64,000 nucleotides of DNA from JADJPO01 sp963825645. Lineage in GTDB: Bacteria; Actinomycetota; Actinomycetes; Actinomycetales; Kineosporiaceae. Below the pieces are notes generated by a model. That model saw only the letters and a list, made by a program, of their open reading frames with translations. It was not told the DNA's origin and made no database searches. Both the position numbers and the translations under genes were made by a program. The DNA is taken from assembly GCA_963825645.1 (NCBI GenBank), contig CAWGTT010000010.1:124001-188000 (forward strand). The letters are read 5' to 3'. Of the stretch, positions 43,312 through 51,053 are shown piece by piece (the stretch's first letter is position 1; each line of letters starts with the position of its first letter).

Positions 43312-44748
43312 TCACCGCCGGCGCAGGCGCGCAAGAGCGACCAGGGCGCGCAGCGCCGTCCGGGTCACGGGTCGTTGCAGCGCTTCGCGCACGTCCGCGA
43401 TCGCCGCGTTCCAGGGCCCGTCGTTGTAGGTGGGGTAGGCGTGGATCACCCCGGCCAGGTCCCGGGTGCGAAGGCGGCGCTGGACCGCGATGGTCAGCTC
43501 ACCGATCGTCTCGCCGGCTCGCGGACCGACCACGGTGGCGCCGAGGATCCGCCCGGCGCGGTCGACGGCCAGGCGCGCGGTCCCATTGGTATCGCCATCG
43601 GCGACGGCCCGGTCCACGAGCCGATGGCTCCACTCGACGATCCGCAGACCGGCGGGCAGCGGATCGGTCGGCACCCCCACCGCAGCCACCTCGGGTGCGG
43701 TGAAGGTGACCCGCGGCAGCGCGGTCAGCGCCACCGAGCGACGCACGCCGAGGACCGCGTTGCTGGCGGCGAGGCTGGCGTGCACCCCGGCGACGTGGGT
43801 GTACTGCGGGTGGCCGGTGAGGTCGCCCGCCGCCAAGACCCGGTGGTTCGTCGTCCGCAGGTGCCGGTCCACCCGAACGGCACCATGATCGTCGAGATCG
43901 ACACCGGCCTCGGCCAGACCGATCCCGTGGGTGCGCGGGGTTCGGCCGACGGCGACCAGCAGGTGGCTGTACGAAACGACCGACCCATCGTCCAGCACTG
44001 TCCGCCCGGCGAACGGCGTTGTCGTGGAACCGGTCTCGACCCTCAGAACGGTGTGGCCGACCCGGGCGTCAACCCCGTCCTCGGCCAGCGCCATCGCCAC
44101 CCGCGCGGCCGCCGACGCATCCTCGCGCGGCAGGATCCGCGCAGCGCTCTCGAGAAGCGTCACCTCGGAGCCGAGCCGGGCGAAGGCCTGGCCGAGCTCG
44201 CAGCCGATGCTGCCGCCGCCGACCACGGCCAGCCGTTCCGGCAGCTCGGGCAGGTCCCAAAGGGTCTCGCTGGTCAGGTAGCCGGCCTCGGCCAGGCCGG
44301 GGATCGGCGGAAGGCTGGGCGCCGCCCCGGTGGCCAGCAGCGCCCGGCGGAAGACGTGGGTCCGCCCGGCGACCTCGATCGTGGTCGGGCCGGTGAACCG
44401 GGCCTCGCCCAGGATCACCCGGGCGCCGTCGGCTTCGATCGCGGCGGGGGAGTCGATCGGCTGGATCTCGGCGATCGCGCCCTTGACGTGGGCCATCACG
44501 GCCGCGAAGTCGACCTCGACCCCACCCACCCGGACGCCGAGCCGCCCGGCTCGGCGAGCGTTCTGCGCCGCGGCGGCAGCGGCGAGCAAGGCCTTGGACG
44601 GCACGCAGCCGGTCCACAGACAGTCCCCACCGGTGCGTTCCCGTTCGACCAGCAGCACCCGGGCTCCCAGCCGTGCGGCGGTCTTCGCCCCGACGATTCC
44701 AGCAGTGCCGCCCCCGACGACGACGAGGTCCCAGGTGGGATCGGGCAT
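43312..44748 (-). CDS. FAD-dependent disulfide oxidoreductase, mercuric-reductase-like
   Basis: A 478-residue class I pyridine nucleotide-disulfide oxidoreductase. VVVGGGTAGIVGAKTAARLG binds FAD; redox-active Cys43 and Cys48 sit in GGDCLWTGCVPSKA; VVGGGSIGCELGQAFARLG binds NAD(P)H; VLAAGDLTG is the second FAD motif. The C-terminal motif reads HAYPTYNDG instead of the HPT-x-E dyad of lipoamide dehydrogenase, and there is no N-terminal mercury-binding domain or Cys pair at the C-terminus. It is therefore neither a lipoamide dehydrogenase nor a classic MerA. Enzymes of this type often neighbour or fuse to VTT proteins. It converges with the phosphatidyltransferase gene. Confidence 0.86.
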   Translation of the reverse strand: MPDPTWDLVVVGGGTAGIVGAKTAARLGARVLLVERERTGGDCLWTGCVPSKALLAAAAAAQNARRAGRLGVRVGGVEVDFAAVMAHVKGAIAEIQPIDSPAAIEADGARVILGEARFTGPTTIEVAGRTHVFRRALLATGAAPSLPPIPGLAEAGYLTSETLWDLPELPERLAVVGGGSIGCELGQAFARLGSEVTLLESAARILPREDASAAARVAMALAEDGVDARVGHTVLRVETGSTTTPFAGRTVLDDGSVVSYSHLLVAVGRTPRTHGIGLAEAGVDLDDHGAVRVDRHLRTTNHRVLAAGDLTGHPQYTHVAGVHASLAASNAVLGVRRSVALTALPRVTFTAPEVAAVGVPTDPLPAGLRIVEWSHRLVDRAVADGDTNGTARLAVDRAGRILGATVVGPRAGETIGELTIAVQRRLRTRDLAGVIHAYPTYNDGPWNAAIADVREALQRPVTRTALRALVALARLRRR

Positions 44749-44838
44749 CGTGGGCTCCTGTCGGGCGGTGGTGGTGCCGTCATCCGTGGCAACCCGACGT
44801 GAAGGTGGAGTTCTTCCGCCCGTGGAGGCGCGTGCCCT

Positions 44839-44892
44839 TGTCAGTGCATCTGGAACTGTCAGTGCATCTGGAAGTGTCAGTGCATCTCGAAC
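44839..44892. repeat. Three tandem 18-bp repeats over the barstar-like stop codon
   Basis: Units at 44839-44856, 44857-44874 and 44875-44892 differ by one or two bases. The unit at 44875-44892 encodes the last codons FEMH and the TGA of the minus-strand gene; the other two are copies beyond the stop. This is a recent local duplication of a gene end, too short for CRISPR. Confidence 0.85.
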
Positions 44893-45158
44893 TGCAGGCA
44901 GTCGCGCCGCCGGGCCTCGGCGTCCTGGTCCTGTACCTGGCGCAGCATCTCGACGATACGGCCGAACGCCTCGGGCATCCGGTCGCGGGAGGTGTTCGCG
45001 TCGTCCCAGACCAGATGCAGCGGGCGGTCGACCTGCGAGCTCAGTGCGGTCTCGAGGGAGTCGAGGGTGCCCGGAGGATCGAGCCGGAGCGCGACGGCGA
45101 TCTGCTCACGGAAGGCCGCCTCGTTCCCGATCACGGAACCGTCCAGGTGTACGCGCAT
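44877..45158 (-). CDS. Barstar-like protein
   Basis: A 93-residue protein. VHLDGSVIGNEAAFREQIAVALRLDPPG, TLDSLETALSSQVDRPLHLVW and AFGRIVEMLRQVQDQD follow the barstar (ribonuclease inhibitor) family order strand-helix-helix-strand-helix. The usual N-L-D-A-L-W-D motif is altered to TLDSLETAL. Barstars bind and block barnase-like RNases in the cytosol. No RNase gene is nearby, so it is an orphan inhibitor or has another partner. About 160 bases of gene-free DNA separate it from pheA. Confidence 0.65.
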   Translation of the reverse strand: MRVHLDGSVIGNEAAFREQIAVALRLDPPGTLDSLETALSSQVDRPLHLVWDDANTSRDRMPEAFGRIVEMLRQVQDQDAEARRRDCLQFEMH

Positions 45159-45321
45159 GAGAGTCCTCCGAGGACCAACCGAAGGTGATCGTCCTGCTGG
45201 CGAGTGCCTGCCAGCACCGTATCGGCCCGTCTAGCCGGCGCGGCAGAGGCGGGGAGATTCGCCGATCGCGTGTCGGAGTCGAGCACTGTATTCGAGTATC
45301 TAGCGGGAGTAACAGATCCCT

Positions 45322-46251
45322 TTAGACATCGTGATCGACATCGGGGGTCTGTGGCCGCAGGATGCGGTTGGCGGCCGGCTCGGCGATCTCGGCCCGGAAC
45401 GGGCTCGCCGGGTAGGTGCCGAGGATTCGGGTGTGCACCGAGAAGAAGGCCAGCTCCTCCAGCGCCAGGGCCAGCGAGGTCTCCTTCGGGTGCCCCTCGA
45501 CGTCGGCGTAGAACTGGGTGGCGAAGAAGGTGCCACCCAGCTGGTAGCTCTCCAGCTTGGTCATGTTGACACCGTTGGTGGCGAATCCGCCGAGCGCCTT
45601 GTACAGCGCCGCCGGCACGTTCCGCACCCGGAACACGAACGTGGTGATCATCGGTCCGTCGCCCGGCGGGTAGGCCCGGGGCTCGCGGGCCAGCACCAGG
45701 AACCTCGTCGTGTTGCGGTGCTCGTCCTCGACGTCCTCGGCCAGGATCTGCAGCCCGTACAACGAGGCTGCCAGCCGTGGTGCGAGCGCTCCGATCGTCG
45801 GGTCGCCCAGCTCGGCCACCTCCCGAGCCGCACCGGCGGTGTCGTCGGAGACGTGCGCCGTCCAGCCGTGCTCGCGCACGATCCGGCGGCACTGGCCGAG
45901 GCCGTGGATGTGGCTGCGCACCCGACGGATGTCCCCGGTGCTCGCGCCCGGCACTCCCATCAGCTGGAAGTGGATCGGGGCGAAGTGCTCACCGACGATG
46001 TGCAGCCCGGACTCGGGCAGCAGGTGGTGGATATCGGCGACCCGCCCGGCGATCGAGTTCTCGATCGGGATCATCGCCAGCTCGGCCAGGCCGGAGTCGA
46101 CGGCCTCGAAGGCGTCGTCGAAGCTCGGGCACGGCAGCGGCGCGAGATCGCGGTACACCTCGCGGCAGGCAGCGTCGGAGTTGGCGCCGGGTTCACCCTG
46201 GTAGGCGATGCGGCGCCGCTCCAGGCTCAGCGGACCGGTGTGGGAACTCAC
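45322..46251 (-). CDS. pheA: Prephenate dehydratase
   Basis: A 309-residue enzyme. IAYQGEPGANSDAA opens the catalytic domain. IPIENSIAGRVADIHHLL and the key NTTRFLVLAR (with catalytic Thr) lie at about 62-79 and 188-197. The ACT regulatory domain follows from about 210, with ESYQLGG in place of the common ESRP phenylalanine site. It converts prephenate to phenylpyruvate in phenylalanine synthesis. The ATG at 46251 faces the divergent HAD gene across 115 bases. This is core metabolism, and marks the edge of the accessory region. Confidence 0.93.
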   Translation of the reverse strand: MSSHTGPLSLERRRIAYQGEPGANSDAACREVYRDLAPLPCPSFDDAFEAVDSGLAELAMIPIENSIAGRVADIHHLLPESGLHIVGEHFAPIHFQLMGVPGASTGDIRRVRSHIHGLGQCRRIVREHGWTAHVSDDTAGAAREVAELGDPTIGALAPRLAASLYGLQILAEDVEDEHRNTTRFLVLAREPRAYPPGDGPMITTFVFRVRNVPAALYKALGGFATNGVNMTKLESYQLGGTFFATQFYADVEGHPKETSLALALEELAFFSVHTRILGTYPASPFRAEIAEPAANRILRPQTPDVDHDV

Positions 46252-46366
46252 GACTCACCAGAGTACGGGTCCGCGCCCGCGCCCCTCGCCGCAGGAGGGC
46301 GGCTAGCCTGGCGGGGCGGGGTCGTTGCCCCCGCGGACCCGCCGGACGCGACGTTGGAGGCGGTCA

Positions 46367-47185
46367 GTGTCGCACAAGCGGATCAACGGTGCCCGTGCCG
46401 TTCTGATCGACATCGACGGCGTTCTCACCGTCTCCTGGCACCCCCTGCCGGGCACGGTGGCGGCCTTCGCCGCACTCCGGGAGGCCGGGTTGCGGCTCGG
46501 CCTGCTGACCAACACCACCTCGCGGACCCGCGCCTCGATCGCCTCCACCCTCGCCGCGGCCGGCTACTCCGTCGGCGTTGATGACGTCTTCACTGCGCCC
46601 GTGCTGACCGCGGCCTACCTCCGCCGTCACTACACCCACGCCCGATGCCTGCTGCTCAACCACGGTGACATCGGCGAGGACCTCGCCGGCGTGGAGCTCG
46701 TGCCCCCAGAGCAGTCACCCGATGAGGTCGACGTGGTCCTTCTCGGTGGCGCGGGCCCCGAGTTCGGCTACGCCGCCCTGGACCGGGCATTCGCCGCGGT
46801 CCAGCACGGCGCCGCGCTGGTGGCCATGCACCGCAACCTGTACTGGCGCACCGACGAAGGCCTCCAGCTGGACACCGGCGCCTTCCTGGTGGGACTGGAG
46901 CGCGCGGCCGAATGCGCTGCAGAGGTGGTCGGCAAGCCGTCGGCCGAGTTCTTCGGCACCGCACTGGACCGCCTCGATGCCGCGCCCTCCTCGGCCGTGA
47001 TGGTCGGCGACGACGTCGAGGCGGACGTGCTGGGCGCGCAGGCGGTGGGCATCACGGGTGTGCTGGTGAGGACCGGGAAGTACCAGCCCGAGTCACTGGC
47101 GCAGGCCGACGGCCCACCCGACCACGTGATCGACTCGTTCGCCGACCTCCCCGCGCTGCTCGGGGTGCCCACCGGGCCCCGATGA
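46367..47185 (+). CDS. HAD-superfamily hydrolase, LHPP/NagD-like
   Basis: A 272-residue class IIA HAD phosphatase. Motif I is LIDIDGVLT (Asp15 nucleophile, Asp17 acid), motif II LLTNTTSRT, then GKPSAEFF (Lys) and motif IV MVGDDVEADVLGAQ. The cap lies between motifs II and III. It is most like the LHPP/TIGR01458 group, whose substrates include phospholysine, phosphohistidine or pyrophosphate. GTG at 46367 has GGAGG well placed before it. Confidence 0.87.
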   Translation: MSHKRINGARAVLIDIDGVLTVSWHPLPGTVAAFAALREAGLRLGLLTNTTSRTRASIASTLAAAGYSVGVDDVFTAPVLTAAYLRRHYTHARCLLLNHGDIGEDLAGVELVPPEQSPDEVDVVLLGGAGPEFGYAALDRAFAAVQHGAALVAMHRNLYWRTDEGLQLDTGAFLVGLERAAECAAEVVGKPSAEFFGTALDRLDAAPSSAVMVGDDVEADVLGAQAVGITGVLVRTGKYQPESLAQADGPPDHVIDSFADLPALLGVPTGPR

Positions 47186-47195
47186 CCGAGGCGAG

Positions 47196-48668
47196 ATGAC
47201 AGTCACACAGGCGGACGGCCGCGGCGACATGAGGCGCAGGTTCCTCCTGGCCGTGGTCGCGACCGCTCTGGTCGCCGTCCCGTTCACCATCCTGCTGCTC
47301 GCCGTGGTGACCAGATCCGACTGGCTGGCCCACCTGGACAGCATCGGCACCGACCGGGTCCACGCTCAGGCGATCGGCCGGCCCGCGCTCATCGACGCAC
47401 TCGGCATGGTGTCGACGATCACCGAACCGACGGTGCTAAGGGTGGTCGCGCTGGCCGCGGCGATCGTTCTGTGGCGACGTCACCGCAGGCCGGCCGCGCT
47501 CTGGCTGGGCGTGACCATGGCGGTCGGCGGGCTGCTGAGCGTGCTGCTCAAGGAGCTGGTGCAGCGGGCCCGCCCCGAGCTCGCCGACGCCCCCTTCGCC
47601 GGCGGCTACAGCTTCCCCTCAGGCCATGCGCTGAACTCCATGCTGTTCGCGGCGTGCGCTGTGGTGCTGCTGAACCCGTCCGCCCGCGGGTCGTGGCGAA
47701 CGGTGCTGTGGGCGACGGCAGCCGCTTTCGTGCTGCTGGTCGGCTATGACCGGATCGCTCTGGGCGTGCACTACGTCAGCGATGTGCTGGCCGGATGGGT
47801 GGTCGCCCTGGCCATCGTGGCCGCCTCGCTGGCCGCGTTCGGGATGCCGCTGCGCGTTCCCGGCACGACGCTCACCGCACAAGCGACGCTCGCCGCGGAA
47901 CCGGCGCGTGCCGCGGAACCGGCGCGTGCCGAGGACCCGGAACCGACCCGGCCCGCCGCCCCGACGAGCCGAAGCCGGCTGGTCGGCGCGGTCGCCGTCC
48001 GGCTGATCCCCGGCTGGATCGCGATCTGGGCGGTGCTGGTCGGGCTGGGCCTGCTGCTCACGCGGACCCTCGACGGCGTGTGGCCGTTCACCGTCGAGGA
48101 CGACGTGAACACCGCCCTGGCGGCCGGTCGGACACCCTTGGGCAACGACGTCAGCTCCTGGATGAGCGCACTGGGGAACACCTCGACCATCGTCGTGCTG
48201 TGCCTGGCGGCCGCCGTCGCCGTGCGCTGGTGGCTGGGCCGCTGGCGCGAGTCGCTGTTCGTGGTCCTGTGCACCCTCGGCCAGTCGCTGGTGTTCTTCT
48301 TCACCACTCTCGTGATCGACCGGGAGCGTCCGGAGGTCGACAAGCTCGACGAATCGCCGCCCACCTCGAGCTTCCCGAGCGGTCACACCAGCGCCTCGAT
48401 AGCCCTCTACGTCAGCCTGGCGGTCGTGATCCATCGCCGGGTGCGGCGGGCCTGGCTGCGCCGGGTGCTCGTGGTCCTGCTCGCGAGCGGACCCGTGCTG
48501 GTCGGGCTGGCCCGGCTCTACCGCGGGATGCACCACCCGAGCGACCTGGTGGGCGCTCTGGTGAACTCCACCCTGGTGATCCTGGTGACCGACCGGGCGA
48601 TCCGGCCCGGCGCGCCCGCTGACCAGGCGGCTCAGCCGGTTCAACCGGTTCAGTCGCTGAACCGGTGA
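47196..48668 (+). CDS. Membrane protein with two PAP2 phosphatase domains
   Basis: 490 residues with two complete PAP2 units joined by a charged Ala/Pro/Glu linker (about 232-265). Unit one: K119-x6-RP, PSGH at 141-144 and R-x5-H (GYDRIALGVHYVSD). Unit two: IDRERP, FPSGHTSAS and LYRGMHHPSD. In the second unit the first-motif Lys is Thr, so that active site may be weakened. PAP2 enzymes remove phosphate from lipids such as undecaprenyl-PP or phosphatidic acid at the outer membrane face. The linker includes a duplicated 18-bp segment at 47895-47930. It starts 10 bases after the HAD gene. Confidence 0.86.
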   Translation: MTVTQADGRGDMRRRFLLAVVATALVAVPFTILLLAVVTRSDWLAHLDSIGTDRVHAQAIGRPALIDALGMVSTITEPTVLRVVALAAAIVLWRRHRRPAALWLGVTMAVGGLLSVLLKELVQRARPELADAPFAGGYSFPSGHALNSMLFAACAVVLLNPSARGSWRTVLWATAAAFVLLVGYDRIALGVHYVSDVLAGWVVALAIVAASLAAFGMPLRVPGTTLTAQATLAAEPARAAEPARAEDPEPTRPAAPTSRSRLVGAVAVRLIPGWIAIWAVLVGLGLLLTRTLDGVWPFTVEDDVNTALAAGRTPLGNDVSSWMSALGNTSTIVVLCLAAAVAVRWWLGRWRESLFVVLCTLGQSLVFFFTTLVIDRERPEVDKLDESPPTSSFPSGHTSASIALYVSLAVVIHRRVRRAWLRRVLVVLLASGPVLVGLARLYRGMHHPSDLVGALVNSTLVILVTDRAIRPGAPADQAAQPVQPVQSLNR

Positions 48669-49069
48669 CCGGCGTGACCCTGGTGGTCGACGTCGCGAAC
48701 GTGGTCGGCTCCCGACCCGACGGCTGGTGGCGCGACCGGATCGGTGCGACCTCCCGGCTGCTGGACCGGCTCGCCGATCTGGCGGGCACTGAGGTGAGCA
48801 GTCCGGACGGCGAGCGGTGGCGGCTCGACTCGATCCTCGCCGTCATCGAGGGCCATGCTCGTGAGGCCGTGGATCCCCGCCGTCCCGGCATGGTCGTCGT
48901 CCGGGCCGAGCGTGACGGTGACACCACGATCGCCGAGCGGGCCGGGCAGCTGGTCGGCGACGGCGTTCGGGTGGTCGTGGTCACCGCCGACCGCGGTCTG
49001 CGCGTGCGGCTACCCCCCGGCTGCTCCGTCGCCGGCCCGGGCTGGCTGCGCGACCTGATCGACCCCTGA
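48665..49069 (+). CDS. PIN/NYN-like domain protein
   Basis: A 134-residue protein. LVVDVANVVGSRPDGWWRDR supplies the first Asp and Asn of a NYN/PIN nuclease fold. VVVRAERDGDTTIAERA and VVVVTADRGLRVRL supply later acidic residues. Similar actinobacterial proteins are often annotated as NTP pyrophosphohydrolase without clear proof. The GTG at 48665 overlaps the PAP2 stop (GTGA), so translation is coupled. It converges with the inhibitor gene, only 4 bases away. Confidence 0.7.
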   Translation: MTGVTLVVDVANVVGSRPDGWWRDRIGATSRLLDRLADLAGTEVSSPDGERWRLDSILAVIEGHAREAVDPRRPGMVVVRAERDGDTTIAERAGQLVGDGVRVVVVTADRGLRVRLPPGCSVAGPGWLRDLIDP

Positions 49070-49073
49070 ACCC

Positions 49074-49385
49074 TCAGGGCGCGATCTCGATGTGCAGCTG
49101 CACCTCGTCGAGCACGTCGTCCTCCCATGGCCGGGCATGCACCAGGGCAAGGAGACCGTTCCCGGATGTCGTCGCCCGAAAACCGAACACCCGTTGCGCG
49201 GCGGCGCCCGGCAGAGCCCCTGGTTGGCTGCGGTCCTCGACCAGCTCCAGGCCCTGCGCGGTCTCGGCCACCGACCACAGATAGCCACCGCCCGCCTGCT
49301 GGGTCAACCGGATCTCCAGGACGTCGCCCGGCGCCAACCGGACGACGTCACCGGAGACCGGTTGGTCCAGGTGGTGACGGGTCAC
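49074..49385 (-). CDS. Chagasin-like (I42) cysteine protease inhibitor
   Basis: A 103-residue beta-sandwich protein. The three inhibitor loops are visible: AGGGYLWSV at about 31-39 (equivalent to NPTTGYxW), a Gly/Ala-rich loop before RVFGFRAT at 56-65, and RPWED at 85-89. Chagasins insert these loops into the cleft of papain-like (C1) proteases. No signal peptide is present, so it is cytosolic like the C1 protease encoded two genes upstream in the same operon. The GTG at 49385 follows the previous stop by 4 bases. Protease-inhibitor pairing in one transcript is the key context. Confidence 0.8.
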   Translation of the reverse strand: MTRHHLDQPVSGDVVRLAPGDVLEIRLTQQAGGGYLWSVAETAQGLELVEDRSQPGALPGAAAQRVFGFRATTSGNGLLALVHARPWEDDVLDEVQLHIEIAP

Positions 49386-49389
49386 CTGG

Positions 49390-49833
49390 CTACCACACGT
49401 ACATGGTGGCGATGGTGCCCGCCGGGTTCTCGTCGACGACGGGCGCCACGCCGGTGGCCCGGGCATGTGCCGCCAGCAGCGTCATCGTGGTCGAGCCGGT
49501 GTCGCCGGCCCCGGCGAGCTTCTTCCACCCCGCGGTCTGCAGGTACGCAAAGGCGTTGCGGGCGGCTGTGTTCGCCCACAAGGCGGTCACCGGCTGACCG
49601 CTGATCCAGGCGCCGGCTCCCGGCGTGGCGCCCTCGGTGCCCGGTGGAGTCAGCGTGGGGTCGGCGGAGCCCACGACCGTGACGGCCTCGGCCTCGGCAG
49701 CACCGCGCTGAATCAGCGCCAGCTCCTCGGCCGAGAGCGGGTGGGGTTCGAGTAGGTCCGTCGCCGTGCCCGGCGACGTGGTGGTTGCCTGGGCGGCGGA
49801 CATGGTCTGGCTGGGTCGAGTGTTGCGTGGCAT
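49390..49833 (-). CDS. Unknown protein between C1 protease and inhibitor
   Basis: 147 residues, ATG at 49833 with AAGGAGA seven bases upstream. The first ~35 residues are Ser/Thr/Ala/Pro-rich and likely unstructured. Then LSAEELALIQRGAAEAEAVTVVG, a Pro/Gly loop, AWISGQPVTALWANTAARNAFAYLQTAGWKKLAG and TMTLLAAHARATG, ending ATMYVW. It has no Cys, no signal peptide and no recognised domain. Its place in a three-gene operon suggests it is a protease substrate, adaptor or co-factor (inference). Confidence 0.7.
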   Translation of the reverse strand: MPRNTRPSQTMSAAQATTTSPGTATDLLEPHPLSAEELALIQRGAAEAEAVTVVGSADPTLTPPGTEGATPGAGAWISGQPVTALWANTAARNAFAYLQTAGWKKLAGAGDTGSTTMTLLAAHARATGVAPVVDENPAGTIATMYVW

Positions 49834-49874
49834 GACCGGATCTCCTTGTGTGGCAGGGGGTTGAGATGCAGGCA

Positions 49875-50990
49875 TCAGTAGCAGTAGGCCTGGGTGATGA
49901 TGCCGTCGTCGGAGAAGGCGTTGACGTAGGCCGCCTTCTCCTTGGCGGTGAGCAGGTCGGCGAACATCGCGATGTGAGAGACGCCGCTGCCGCCGACGTG
50001 CAGCCAGCCGATGTCCTGCACGTAGACCCAGCCGTTGTTGTCGGCACCGGTGCTGTAGGCCCCCAGCACCTTGTGCGGGTCCGTCCACGTTCGCAACGCG
50101 ACCGAGGTGACGGCGATGTTCGACCAGGTGTCGATGTAGCACTCGCCATACTTGATCAGGCCGAAACCGCCCATCCCCCAGCTGGTTCCCCAGGAGTTCT
50201 TGATGATCCACGCCTGCTGCGCATCGTCGTAGCCGATGATCGCGACGCAGTGCCCGCCCTCTTCCCTACCGCTGACGTGCTGGTACACCCCGGAAGAGTA
50301 GGAGTAGAAGTCGGTGTAGACCACGAAGCACCCGGTGACCGGCCCGTACTGGGTCAGGTGGGCCTTGATCGCGGCCACGTCAGCGGTGCGGTTGACCAGC
50401 CCTGCGGCCTTGGCTCGGTGCTGCTCCCAGGTGGCCGGCAGTGACCCGCCGCCCGAGTTGCCCGCGGAGTACACCCATTCCGACTCATAGGTCAGGCCCC
50501 GGTTACAGCAGAAGGTGAGGGCGGGATCGGGCAGCCAGCCGTTGTCGCAGGTGCGCCCCACCGAAGCGCCCCAGCCGTAGAACAGGTGGGCCTCCGACAG
50601 GTCGATGGTCAGGCCCGGGGTTCGCCGGGTGTATCGCGCCGTCCCCTCCAGCACCGCGACACTGCCGAAGGCGACGCACGAGCCACATCCGCCCTGGTTG
50701 CGCACCCCAGCGACGTAGGAGGCCCCGCCGACGTCGTTGAGGTTGAACGCCGCCGGCAACGCTGCCTGCCCGGCCCGGGCCCCGGCACGTTGTCCCTCGG
50801 CACGCACCTGGGCCGCCAACTGGTCCAGGTGAGCGCGGGTGGCGTCGTCCGGAAGCGGAACGCCCAGGCGCTGCGCTCGCGCCTCGGAGCTCATCCGGGT
50901 GAGCGGGTTCTCGGTGGCGACCCACGGCTGGTCCGCGTCCGTCAATGCCTGGCGGATGGCCGCCAGTTCCCTGGAGAAGTCCTCGGTCAT
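49875..50990 (-). CDS. Papain-like (C1 family) cysteine protease, cytosolic
   Basis: 371 residues. The active site is complete: Gln99 (oxyanion), Cys105 in NQGGCGSCVAF, His247 in GGHCVAIIGYDD and Asn265 in IIKNSWGTSWG. The usual Trp after the Cys is Val. Residues 1-80 look like a pro-region (helical, charged), so it may be made as a zymogen. The C-terminal ~75 residues (LRTWTDPHKVLGAYSTGADNNGWVYVQDIGWLHVGG...) extend beyond a normal papain fold. No signal peptide is seen, unlike most C1 enzymes. GGAAGGA precedes the ATG. The 63-base gap to the methyltransferase gene is compatible with read-through from the ATPase operon. Confidence 0.88.
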   Translation of the reverse strand: MTEDFSRELAAIRQALTDADQPWVATENPLTRMSSEARAQRLGVPLPDDATRAHLDQLAAQVRAEGQRAGARAGQAALPAAFNLNDVGGASYVAGVRNQGGCGSCVAFGSVAVLEGTARYTRRTPGLTIDLSEAHLFYGWGASVGRTCDNGWLPDPALTFCCNRGLTYESEWVYSAGNSGGGSLPATWEQHRAKAAGLVNRTADVAAIKAHLTQYGPVTGCFVVYTDFYSYSSGVYQHVSGREEGGHCVAIIGYDDAQQAWIIKNSWGTSWGMGGFGLIKYGECYIDTWSNIAVTSVALRTWTDPHKVLGAYSTGADNNGWVYVQDIGWLHVGGSGVSHIAMFADLLTAKEKAAYVNAFSDDGIITQAYCY

Positions 50991-51053
50991 GATGGATCCT
51001 TCCGACGATCGGGGTCGCCCTTCGCGGCCCCCCCGACGGACAGAGAGAGCCGG

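Noticed and set aside
43312..44748. Lipoamide dehydrogenase (lpd) assignment
   Set aside because: The C-terminal His-Pro-Thr-x-Glu dyad is replaced by HAYPTYND and no dehydrogenase complex genes are near.
44839..44892. Possible CRISPR array
   Set aside because: Units are 18 bp, directly abutting, without spacers, and one unit is the 3-prime end of a gene.
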